NCBI GenBank assembly: GCA_003224665.1
Contig: QHZM01000157.1
Location: forward strand, 1-16,474
Direction of reading: 5' to 3'
Length of the DNA stretch: 16,474 nucleotides
Origin: Acidobacteriota bacterium
Lineage (GTDB): Bacteria; Acidobacteriota; Terriglobia; UBA7540
Shown: positions 8,683 to 16,181 of the stretch, piece by piece
Position numbering within the stretch: position 1 is the stretch's first letter
How the letters are laid out: the number at the start of each line of letters is the position of its first letter
Made by a program: the position numbers and the translations under genes
The notes under the pieces: model-generated
The model's input: only the letters and a program-made list of their open reading frames with translations
Told to the model about the DNA's origin: nothing
Databases searched by the model: none

Positions 8683-9156
8683 GTGTTCCTGAAGACATGT
8701 ATTTCAGCGCCGTTGAGCGGTCGGCTGGAACTCAACCGTTCCCGTCGGAAGGCCAAGTGCCGACAGAGCACGACTGCGCGCCTATGCGCCTCCGAACGAG
8801 TCGCGGCGGACAGAGGAGTCGGTGGCCTCCCCAAGACGATACCAGAGGGCGGCAGCGTCCACTGCTCCTCCCCTTCTTTGGGTCGAAGCAATCCTGCCCA
8901 ATTTCGGGAGCTATGGTCTGGGGTTTTACTCAGAGGGGGAGTTCGAACTGAATCGAAGGGTCGATGCGGATTCAATCAGGACCTGAGCCATGTGGAGTTC
9001 AATCTACCCCTCGACTTAACTTACCGGAAACGGAGGCCGCCTAGAAAGTATTGCCCGCCATCAAAGGCCCAGTGTGCGCGGTCGGGGGAGGAACGTGGTG
9101 TCGATCTTGCGAAGAGCAAGAGGCCAGCCTTGAAATCACCGTGCCGCGAAGATTCC
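8683..9156. other. Region upstream of the response regulator, no gene seen
   Basis: The frame of the downstream regulator is open through here, but its translation is rich in Arg/Ser/Pro and unlike any domain, so I regard it as non-coding leader DNA. No clear promoter was recognised. Confidence 0.4.
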
Positions 9157-9867
9157 ATGGATGGGAAGCGCCAATTCGTCCGAATCCTTATTGCCGACGA
9201 CCATCCTATTTTTCGCATCGGCTTGCGGAAGGTGCTGGAATTCCAAAAAGACTTCCGCGTCGTCGGCGAGGCTGCTAACGGAGCTGAAGCGGTCAAGCTG
9301 GCGAACCAGCTCAAACCGGACGTCTTGCTGCTGGATCTCGACATGCCGAACGTCTCCGGGTTAGAAGCCCTGCGAGAGCTGCGGGCCTCGTCCTCCGCGT
9401 GTCGCACCGTTCTGATAGCGGCAGCCATTGAGAAGGAGGAGATCCTAACGGCGATGAAACTCGGTGCGCGCGGCGTGCTATCGAAGGAGCAGCCCGCGGA
9501 ACTTTTGATCGACTGTATTCGGTCCTTGATGTCCGACCAGTTTTGGATCGGACAGGACAGCGCTTCTGACCTTGTTGAGGCGATACGCGCTCTCGAGTCC
9601 AGAACCGAAGAAATTAGCGATATTCAGCGCTTGGGGCTGACGGCCCGCGAACGCCAAATTGTCGCTGCAATTCTCAGCGGTCATACCAACAAAGACATAG
9701 CGCAGGAGTTCTCAATCAGCAAAGAGACCGTGAAGAGCCACCTTTCGAATATCTTTGACAAGCTGGGAGTCTCAAACCGCCTGGAACTGGCACTTTTCGC
9801 CATCCATCACCAGCTGGGCCCCGAAGAACTAGGTCCGCGGCCCGGCAAGTCATCTGTCTCACCATAA
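9157..9867 (+). CDS. NarL/FixJ-type response regulator with LuxR helix-turn-helix
   Basis: ATG 9157 is taken as start because the receiver domain begins right after it (MDGKRQFVRILIADDHPIFR); open frame further upstream does not look coding. The 236-residue protein has a receiver domain (7-125) with acidic pocket Asp14-Asp15, phospho-acceptor Asp60 (LLLDLDMP) and Lys110. The conserved Thr/Ser switch position appears to be Ala88 (VLIAAAIEKE). A LuxR-type HTH spans about 160-220 (LTARERQIVAAILSGHTNKD, then KETVKSHLSNIFDKLGVSNR). It probably binds DNA after phosphorylation by an unlinked kinase; no kinase gene is in the window. Its place before the fibre operon makes it a candidate local regulator. 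Confidence 0.9.
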   Translation: MDGKRQFVRILIADDHPIFRIGLRKVLEFQKDFRVVGEAANGAEAVKLANQLKPDVLLLDLDMPNVSGLEALRELRASSSACRTVLIAAAIEKEEILTAMKLGARGVLSKEQPAELLIDCIRSLMSDQFWIGQDSASDLVEAIRALESRTEEISDIQRLGLTARERQIVAAILSGHTNKDIAQEFSISKETVKSHLSNIFDKLGVSNRLELALFAIHHQLGPEELGPRPGKSSVSP

Positions 9868-9914
9868 CTCCAACTAAACGCAGGAGTTCGTTCTACAACT
9901 TTTGTGTTACACGC

Positions 9915-9932
9915 ATCCCCCCAGTGGGGGAT
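9915..9932. promoter_or_regulatory. Perfect dyad ATCCCCC-CAGT-GGGGGAT, candidate operator
   Basis: Arms 9915-9921 and 9926-9932 are exact reverse complements around a 4-nt spacer. It lies between the response-regulator gene and the PilZ gene. A related dyad recurs at 16151-16168, sharing GTGGGGGAT. No T-tract follows, so an operator is more likely than a terminator. Confidence 0.45.
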
Positions 9933-9958
9933 TGTGGGATTTTCCTGCTCATTATAAC
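9932..9958 (+). promoter_or_regulatory. Possible promoter upstream of the PilZ gene
   Basis: TATAAC (9953-9958) is a reasonable -10, with TTGTGG (9932-9937) as a weak -35 at a short 15-bp spacing. The -35 touches the GGGGGAT arm of the dyad, the position expected of an activator- or repressor-controlled promoter. About 100 nt of leader would precede the gene. Confidence 0.3.
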
Positions 9959-10059
9959 TTTCTAATCGATGGGGCGATCGAAGCTCAAAGTGGTCCTGAG
10001 TTTGGCGAAGGGTTGACAGAGATCGCGCCAGGACACGGCAGGATGTTTGGAGGATTGTG

Positions 10060-10437
10060 ATGAGAGAAAAAGCGAATCGCCCACCGCGTTACCCAGTCCA
10101 TATTGCGCTGAGCTATCGCCCCGTGGGAGAGAGCGAATGGCGCGAAGGGAATACGAATAACTTCAGCCGTACGGGCGTTCTGTTTTGGACCCATGAACTC
10201 ATAAAACCCGATACGCAGGTTGAGATGACGTTCCAGTTGCCTCCCCTCCTTAAGGGAGAGCCTGCTGCCCGGGTTGTTTGTGCGGGGCGAGTCAAGCGCG
10301 TTACCGGTTCCTCTGCCCTGGCTAACCAGCTTTCGTACGTAGTCGCGATTACGAAGTACAAAATCGTCCGCGGCCAAAGTCCTCCGAAACGCAAGGCACG
10401 CAGCTCTAGGAAGGAAGCGGGGGCAGAGATGAATTAG
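10060..10437 (+). CDS. PilZ-domain protein (putative c-di-GMP receptor)
   Basis: ATG 10060 is preferred over the adjacent GTG 10057 because GGAGG (10049-10053) is 6 nt upstream. The 125-residue protein is a single PilZ domain: NRPPRYPVHIALSYR, then EGNTNNFSRTGVLFWT, then a beta-rich half ending in RVKRV. The N-x-S-x-x-G part of the binding signature (NFSRTG) is present. The preceding RxxxR reads NRPPR, so its first Arg appears replaced by Asn; binding of c-di-GMP may be weakened. The C-terminus is basic (KRKARSSRKE). It sits between the response regulator and the secreted-subunit genes, suggesting c-di-GMP input to surface-fibre production. Confidence 0.8.
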   Translation: MREKANRPPRYPVHIALSYRPVGESEWREGNTNNFSRTGVLFWTHELIKPDTQVEMTFQLPPLLKGEPAARVVCAGRVKRVTGSSALANQLSYVVAITKYKIVRGQSPPKRKARSSRKEAGAEMN

Positions 10438-10449
10438 TTCTTGGCATCA

Positions 10450-10463
10450 GTGTCGGCCGACAC
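10450..10463. promoter_or_regulatory. Perfect 14-bp palindrome upstream of the first subunit gene
   Basis: GTGTCGGCCGACAC is its own reverse complement. It lies 13 nt after the PilZ stop and 93 bp before the subunit start, a plausible operator position. No partner copy was noticed elsewhere in the window. Confidence 0.35.
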
Positions 10464-10555
10464 ACCGGGCGCGTATTGCCGAATCAGCCGGACAAATTTG
10501 AAGGAGTGCTAGCGACCAAGAATTGGCGCAGTTACTGAAAAAAAGGAGCATGCAA

Positions 10556-11161
10556 ATGAGAAAACAATTGGTAATTCTGACAGCAATCGTTCTGGCTTTG
10601 GCAGGTCTTCCGGCCTTCGCCTCAACCGAGGCTACCGCTACCAACACGGTTTCGCCTACGCTGGTGGTGAACGTGACGGTGCAGAAAGCAATCCGACTCA
10701 CGCTCGCAACCGGCACCATGTGCACTGTTAGCGCCGGCGGCGGAGGCGACTATAACGTCAATTTCGGAAACGTCGACGCCCTGGCGATCAACACCCCATC
10801 TTGCGGCAACAAATTTGCACCCACCACGCCAGGCACGACCAACGCTGTGTACTATAGCGATTACACGTTGACACCTGTTTTCACGAGTCAAGCGGTCTCG
10901 ACGAACACCATTGCGGCTTACGTGTCGAGCACATTCGCGAAAGCGAACCTGTCGATCGTGCAGGCCAACAGTACACCGGTCGCAATTGGCGATTTGACGG
11001 CAATGTCAACGAACGCGGGCGCGCAAACCTCGGTCGGCACCAACGCGGCCAGCGGCACCGCCCTTACTCGCTACGTTGGCGTGTCTGTAGCCCCCACGAA
11101 TGGTGCTGGCTTGACCGGCGCGGATTCCGCGACGATTACGTACACGCTTACGGTGCAGTAG
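10556..11161 (+). CDS. Secreted fibre-subunit-like protein (one beta-rich domain)
   Basis: The start at ATG 10556 is set by AGGAG (10544-10548), 7 nt upstream; ATG 10550 is too close and the in-frame 10523 start lacks a site. The 201-residue protein has a signal peptide (MRKQLVILTAIVLALAGLPAFA) and a mature domain that is Thr/Ala/Ser/Asn-rich with alternating beta patterns. Two Cys (56 and 83) could form a disulfide. Motifs VNFGNVDALAI, YVSSTF, STNAGA, LTRYVGV and ADSATITYTLTVQ recur in both halves of the next gene. It faintly resembles spore-coat-U/CsuA-type or DUF4402 secreted subunits, without firm family membership. With a chaperone and usher-like gene downstream, a fibre subunit is the likely role. 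Confidence 0.7.
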   Translation: MRKQLVILTAIVLALAGLPAFASTEATATNTVSPTLVVNVTVQKAIRLTLATGTMCTVSAGGGGDYNVNFGNVDALAINTPSCGNKFAPTTPGTTNAVYYSDYTLTPVFTSQAVSTNTIAAYVSSTFAKANLSIVQANSTPVAIGDLTAMSTNAGAQTSVGTNAASGTALTRYVGVSVAPTNGAGLTGADSATITYTLTVQ

Positions 11162-12367
11162 GTGATCGTCTTGAACGAGGCCTCATCGTACGGCGTTAGA
11201 AGGGGCAGAGTACACGCGCCCACCGTGACGAATGTATGGCCCCTGACAGATGGTAGTTATCCCTGCCTTCCACGGGCTGGCAAAAGCTGGCAGCCCCGGA
11301 AGGCAGGTCTTTATTCTGCCTGGCTTCTAGTCCTGCTGGCGGCGCTAGGTGCCGTCTCGACGCCCGCCTGGGGCGCGACAACCCTCAAACTCCAGACCGC
11401 AGCCGGGGGGGTAACGATTTCTGGGGCACGCCCCACGTTTTCCGCGAGCTTAGGAAATGTAAATGGGCTTGGAGTTGGCACACCGAGCGCGGGAGTGACG
11501 TTGATTACGGCGGGAGTCAGCGGGGGAGCGCTCTACACCACTCCCTACAATCTTAATATTAGCGGCGCACCGGGGGGATCGACAACTTCTGTGACAGCCT
11601 ATGTGAGCAGCAATTTCGCCCATCCCGCCATCCTCATTCTGGAAAGCTGCCCGATCAACACCAGTTGCACCACCGCGAGCAGTTTCTCTATCTTATCTAC
11701 GAATGCGGGTGCACCCACGACAGTAATTCCAACCCCAGGTGTCGGGAATAACACGACCAATACCGCCACTCTAGGCTTATTCGTTGCCAACACGAACGGG
11801 GCAGGTACCTTCTCCGGTTCTGATTCGGCAATCATAACTTTCAAGGCGACGAACTCCGGTGGCCAAACAGACACAGTGACCCTCGGGTTGAACAACGAGA
11901 CGGTACAGACGGCGGTCCGTCTCCTTCTGGCCACAGCCCCGGGCGGCTTAACCATTTCGCCCGCCTCAGACTTTTCTATGAACTATGGAAATGTCAATGG
12001 CTTGGGCATAGGGCCGGCCGCGGGCTTGACCATCGTCTCCGCCTCCGGTGGCGTGATCTACAGTACCCCATACTTGATCAAACCCTCGTTCTCTAGCTTT
12101 TCCTCGACTACCGGGTCAGTTAAGGTCTACGTCAGCGTCGACTTCGTCCATCCGGCTATTCTCGAGCTGAGAGATGCGGCGGCCTCAGGGGGACCGTACA
12201 CCGCTATCTCCAAGTCCAGTGGCGCCCAATCCTCCCTTACGACAACGGCCGCCAGCGGGTCGAGCTTGACACGATACCTGGGGCTGTTTGTCTCGAATGT
12301 GAATGGACCGACGGCTTTCACCGGGTCGGATAGCGCCACACTAACTTATACGTTGACGGTGCCATGA
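11162..12367 (+). CDS. Secreted two-domain fibre-subunit-like protein
   Basis: The frame opens at GTG 11162, directly after the previous TAG, and runs 401 residues; GTG 11225 is another candidate and neither has a good ribosome site. A signal-peptide-like segment is at 51-71 (YSAWLLVLLAALGAVSTPAWG), unusually far in for a start at 11162. The mature part is two copies of the domain in the preceding protein (about 74-228 and 250-401). Matching motifs are GNVNGLG at 98 and 276, HPAIL at 154 and 330, and GSDSA at 219 and 388. The first copy carries two Cys near 163-169. It could be a minor, tip or linker subunit. The stop overlaps the chaperone start (ATGA), indicating translational coupling. A strong stem-loop lies inside the 5' part (11262-11307). 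Confidence 0.7.
   Translation: MIVLNEASSYGVRRGRVHAPTVTNVWPLTDGSYPCLPRAGKSWQPRKAGLYSAWLLVLLAALGAVSTPAWGATTLKLQTAAGGVTISGARPTFSASLGNVNGLGVGTPSAGVTLITAGVSGGALYTTPYNLNISGAPGGSTTSVTAYVSSNFAHPAILILESCPINTSCTTASSFSILSTNAGAPTTVIPTPGVGNNTTNTATLGLFVANTNGAGTFSGSDSAIITFKATNSGGQTDTVTLGLNNETVQTAVRLLLATAPGGLTISPASDFSMNYGNVNGLGIGPAAGLTIVSASGGVIYSTPYLIKPSFSSFSSTTGSVKVYVSVDFVHPAILELRDAAASGGPYTAISKSSGAQSSLTTTAASGSSLTRYLGLFVSNVNGPTAFTGSDSATLTYTLTVP
11262..11307 (+). terminator. Strong stem-loop followed by T-rich DNA, possible attenuator
   Basis: CCTGCCTTCC (11262-11271) pairs with GGAAGGCAGG (11298-11307), and inside it GGGCTG (11274-11279) pairs with CAGCCC (11291-11296). That gives 16 bp of stem with a small internal loop and an 11-nt hairpin loop. 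TCTTTATTCT follows at once. It lies 100 nt after the first subunit gene and could end part of the transcripts or protect the upstream mRNA 3' end. The same bases are read as codons 34-49 of the next gene if GTG 11162 is its true start. Confidence 0.5.
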
Positions 12368-13215
12368 TGAAACGAACTAAGATTCTTGCAGAGCGCCCCC
12401 GTTTTTCATCCCTGATGTCAGCGCTGGTCGCTATGACGCTGTGGCAGGGGTTTGCCGCCCTTCCAGCAGAGGCGCAATCGTTAGCCCTCGCACCCGCTGA
12501 GCTGCAATACAGGTTTAAACCTGGCCAGCCGTTTCAGTTTGAGCTCTCGGTCTCGAACGACGGCGTCACGCCTGTGTTGATGCGGGTCACCGTCACCGAC
12601 CTTTGGTACAACGAAAGAAATGAAAAGCTGTTTGGGCCCCCGGGTTCGTCGCCCCGTTCGGCTGCCAATTGGATCGAGTTTGTACCGCGCCAGTTTACAG
12701 TTCCGGCAGAGGGCACGGGGAAGGTGAAAGTGATTGTCACCCCGCCTCTCCAAGTATCCGGAGGGTATTACGCCGTAATTTTCGCAGAGTCGAAGCCCGA
12801 GCTCGCGCAAGCAGCCACCGCAGAAAAAAAAGCCGTCTACACCAACATCCGCCTTGGCTCCCTGATTCTGTTAAGCGCGGAAAATACGGAACAGTACGAG
12901 GTCGAGGTTTCAGCCACTCAGTTCACACCCCCCGAAGCAAACCGCACCATGAAGCTCGATTTTCAGCTTTCAAATAACAGCAACACGCACATCTTCCCCG
13001 AGACCAGGGTCGGGATTCTGAATGCACGCCACGAGCTGATCGCTAAGGCGGAGGGTGAAATTAAGCGTTTTCTTCCGCAACAAAAGGATCGTCTTTCAGT
13101 CTCTTGGGCTGGAACTCTCCCGGCGGGAGGTTATACCGCCATTCTGACCGTGGTGTATGGGCCGGACAAAAACTATTCCCAGGAGTTCCCGTTTGCGGTT
13201 GAGGCGCCCCAGTGA
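12364..13215 (+). CDS. Periplasmic Ig-fold chaperone-like protein (fimbrial chaperone type)
   Basis: ATG 12364 overlaps the preceding stop by four bases (ATGA). The 283-residue protein has a signal peptide (SSLMSALVAMTLWQGFAALPAEA-QS, cleavage about 38). Two beta-sandwich-like halves follow: LALAPAELQYRFKPGQPFQF, then LSVSNDGVTPVLMRVTVTDL in the first; QYEVEVSATQFTPPEANRTM, then LDFQLSNNSN and LPAGGYTAILTVVYGP in the second. The layout resembles PapD-like chaperones and also DUF916-type proteins. It would cap or fold the secreted subunits encoded just upstream before handover to the usher-like protein. No transmembrane helix follows the domains, so it should be soluble in the periplasm. Exact family uncertain. 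Confidence 0.7.
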   Translation: MMKRTKILAERPRFSSLMSALVAMTLWQGFAALPAEAQSLALAPAELQYRFKPGQPFQFELSVSNDGVTPVLMRVTVTDLWYNERNEKLFGPPGSSPRSAANWIEFVPRQFTVPAEGTGKVKVIVTPPLQVSGGYYAVIFAESKPELAQAATAEKKAVYTNIRLGSLILLSAENTEQYEVEVSATQFTPPEANRTMKLDFQLSNNSNTHIFPETRVGILNARHELIAKAEGEIKRFLPQQKDRLSVSWAGTLPAGGYTAILTVVYGPDKNYSQEFPFAVEAPQ

Positions 13216-13254
13216 GTACGGATCTTCGATGATGGCAAACCCTGGGTAGCATCT

Positions 13255-14193
13255 ATGGGCGGACCGACGGATCCATTACGACTGCAGTTTACAGCCCTGC
13301 GAGGGCTTACCCTGTTCGCCGTTTCTGTTTTCGTCCTGTGCAGGGCCACCGTGAGCGCGCAAGAGTCTGTCCCACAACTTGTTGAGGTTTACTGGCAGAG
13401 CTCAAGGACGTTGTCGACCCCCGGGGTTACAAATGTTGTCGTTCTCGATGATTCTATCTGCCGCGCACAGGTGTCCTTCGACCAAATTCAGTTCTTCGGC
13501 CTGAGCAGAGGCGAGACAGTAGCCTTTGCTTGGGTCAAGGAGCAGCGTATCAGCATCCGGGTCAGGGTAGTAGCCCGCCCGGTATCGCTCCCTCCGCCCA
13601 GGTTATCGAAAAGCGTCCTGGATGCCTTGGGCAACGGATTTTTTGGGTCTTCCATGCAGGCGTTCGTCGGTCCGGAGGGGAACCCAAACTTCTTTTTCCT
13701 ACATCATCTTGAGTGGCAACAGCAGAACGGCGGGAATCGGCTCAGCGTTCGCGGTCAGGTACAAGACAGCACCGCACCAGGCACACCCCTATTTAACGCG
13801 AATTCAGCTTCCATCCAGTATTCAACTCCGCAGACCGACCTGACACTGATGGATTTTCCTCTTTACGTGAACGGAGGAATGGATGCGAAAGTCTCGCCCT
13901 ACTCCGCTTACAACGTATACATGGTCCGGGGTGCCGACGTGACGCTCGGCCGCGGTGCAAACCGATTCGAGTTTTTTGGAGGGGCGACAATCCCTCCCTA
14001 TTATTTGACTCTCGGCGGCACCCGCGATGTAGCTGGATTCAATTTCAATCGAAAACAGGGCGAGAAGCTTTACCTCTACGCCACAACGGGCTGGGTGAAT
14101 TCACCTTTCCTGCGGCCCGACTCCCAACTACGACGAGAGCGGATTTTCCACTCAACCAGCTACAGCTATTTTTCGCTGGGGGGTCTTCTGTAA
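13255..14193 (+). pseudogene. Usher-like outer-membrane protein, N-terminal part (frameshift at G6)
   Basis: ATG 13255 starts 39 bp after the chaperone; the ribosome site is weak. A signal peptide (LTLFAVSVFVLCRATVSA-QES) precedes a region about 40-108 resembling the pilus-formation N-terminal domain of CpaC-type secretins: VEVYWQSSRTLSTPGVTNVV, then FFGLSRGETVAFAWVKEQRI. From about 120 on, alternating amphipathic strands with aromatic residues suggest an outer-membrane barrel. The frame ends at TAA 14191-14193. The neighbouring frame continues smoothly as SSVTAGTTLRVNSHLAGSIY. One extra G in the G6 run (14178-14183) would join the two as YSYFSLGGSSVTAG. The cause is therefore a single-base indel in the genome or in the reads. 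Confidence 0.7.
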
Positions 14194-15647
14194 CTGCGGG
14201 CACGACCTTAAGAGTGAACAGCCACCTCGCAGGTTCGATTTACTTCCAGCACAGCGCCACGAAGTCCACGGCTTTTTTTCCATCGGAAGGTGTATCCGAC
14301 TATTTGAACCCGAATCTTAGCTTCGCGGTCACTCCTCGACAGTCAGTCACCTTAAACTACGCATATAGCCGCAATCGTTCTGGACTTACGCTGCTAGGCA
14401 GAAATCACGGGCAAAGGTTTGATATTGCTCTTAATTCGCGGCTTGGCCCGCAACTTTCCAACACGGCCCAGCTTACGTTCGGGGCTCTGAATGATCCGTT
14501 GCGGCTCAATGCCCAGGGGGAGTTCATCGTGCGCGATGCACTGAGCTTCCCTCTAAAAGCGGGTTTTGTCACTGTCGGATTCCAGCATACGCGGAATGAT
14601 CCGTCGCTAGTGAAGCGCCTGAATGATCAGATTAGTCTGCTTCCGCCGGCGCTCCAACAGCTTTTTCTGCTCGATCCTGTGGCCTTTGTGGAGTCCTCAA
14701 ACCTGGATCCACAGATTCGGGCTTTGCTCCAGAACCTGCAGCCCACTGATACGGAGGTCTCCGTAAGCGGGCAATTCCAAATCGGCCACCGGCTGAACTT
14801 TAGCCCCAACGTCGGGTACATCCGCAACGCGGCAGGCCTGGGCCGCAACGCCAACTCGCATCTCTTCGGCTATTCGCTTTCTTATCAGGTCACTCCTAGC
14901 GTCCAATTGATATCCTCGCTCTCGAATTTGTTCCTCCTCGACACTCAGCAGCGAGGAGTACGGCGCACGACGGTGATAACACTGGGCTTCAACAAGACCC
15001 TGAGTGGTGGCTCCCGCTGGCTACTTCCCTTCCGTCCGCAAAAACGAACCATTCGCGGCCGCGTCTTCCGTGATCTTAATGTAAACGGCGCTTTTAACGT
15101 TGGCGAGCCGGGCCTTGCGGGCGTGCGCGTGGAGCTCAACTCTGGCGAGACAGTTCTTACCGACTCTCAGGGACGTTTTGAATTCGCTGGACTGAGCCCC
15201 GGTGCCTATCGAGTGAGTGTGCCGCTCAGTCAATTTGCTGAGGCTGTGCGTGTAACATGTCCAACGGACGTACGTTTGGAGTTATTCCAAGAGAGGACGG
15301 CAGAAGTCAATTTCGGTATAGTCAACTTTGCTCGAGTAATGGGTAACGTCTTCAACGACTACTTGTTGGACGGAAGGAGACAACCAGACGCCAACGGACT
15401 GCGTGGCATCCGGTTGACGCTGACCGGAAACGGCGGCACTCGTCAAATTGTTACAGACGGGGCTGGGGATTACGAACTTTACGAGATCGCCCCTGGTGAC
15501 TACGATTTGAGTCTTGACCCCGCAACCCTCCCCTCAAATGTCGGCGCCCCTCCGGAGCCGTTTAAGATCCATGTCGACCCTACGGCTACGATAGTCCAGG
15601 ACATCGCGGTTCGAGCTCTTCGTTCTATTTCCGGCCACGTTCCCTAG
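14184..15647 (+). pseudogene. Usher-like outer-membrane protein, barrel and SdrD-like part
   Basis: This is the continuation of the preceding gene in the next frame (TCT 14184 onward). GTG 14214 is the first in-frame start codon, but no ribosome site supports it. To about 15050 the sequence is beta-barrel-like: SLTYSFS-type strands, for example LAGSIYFQHS, QSVTLNYAYSRNRSG, FSPNVGYIRNA and LFGYSLSYQV. Then come SdrD_B/CNA-B-like domains. The first is RGRVFRDLNVNGAFNVGEPG, then LAGVRVELNSGE and DSQGRFEFAGLSPGAYRVSV; the second is GNVFNDYLLDGRRQPDANG and GAGDYELYEIAPGDYDLSLD. A third starts RALRSISGHV and breaks at TAG 15645-15647. The whole protein would be an assembly platform for the subunits encoded upstream. 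Confidence 0.7.
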
Positions 15648-15898
15648 CAGGCATTCAGCTCGCTATCGATCACGCGGTTACAACAACTGACGCCGAGGGG
15701 AGTTTCGTTCTTCGAAACCTTCCCGCTGGCGATCTGGTCCTGACCATCGTGCCCGCCAGCCCTCTTCCAGCGGGCCTTGCTGTGCCTGCGGCAAAAATCA
15801 AATTGCCCCGTGATCCAATTCAGATTGAAGGCGCCACTGTCGTCATTTCTAACCCAGACCTGCTGAATTACTTACTGCCCTCATCTCCCGAACGGTAG
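15644..15898 (+). pseudogene. Usher-like protein, C-terminal remnant in a third frame
   Basis: From CTA 15644 the frame reads LAGIQLAIDHAV, TTTDAEGSFVLRNLPAGDLV, then a stretch ending IEGATVVISNPDLLNYLLPS, to TAG 15896-15898. This is the second half of the third SdrD-like domain plus a natural-looking C-terminus. Joining GHV (15641) to LAGIQL leaves out the DxNxNG-type segment expected between them, so some tens of bases seem missing as well as the frame being changed. With its two upstream parts the gene would span 13255-15898, about 880 codons. Confidence 0.65.
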
Positions 15899-16150
15899 AG
15901 CAACATCCTCTTGATTGGGGACCAAGTTCACAAATCGGAAACAGAGCGCTCCGAAACAGGCTGGAAGTGTGCAGAACAGCGTCGAGGAAAGTCATTGAGG
16001 GTTAAGCGTCCTGTGAATCCATTGCGGGATTAGGCGCTTGTGGCGCGGCTAGGGAGGGCCGGGGGAATAATTATAGGTTACCTCGAAAAGCTTTTGCCTT
16101 GGCGCACCAAGAAAACCTGCTGTCCCTTATGGTGGCTTTCAAAATCTGAC

Positions 16151-16168
16151 CTCCCCTGGTGGGGGATC
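16151..16168. promoter_or_regulatory. Second CCCC-TGGT-GGGGGAT dyad, candidate operator
   Basis: CTCCCC (16151-16156), TGGT and GGGGGATC (16161-16168) repeat the layout of the perfect dyad at 9915-9932: the same right arm, the same 4-nt spacing and an imperfect left arm. Two copies flanking the fibre locus suggest a shared regulator, perhaps the LuxR-type protein. Confidence 0.35.
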
Positions 16169-16181
16169 AAGCCGAAAATTT

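Noticed and set aside
8683..9156. A 158-codon N-terminal extension of the response regulator
   Set aside because: The receiver domain begins right at ATG 9157 and the extension resembles no domain.
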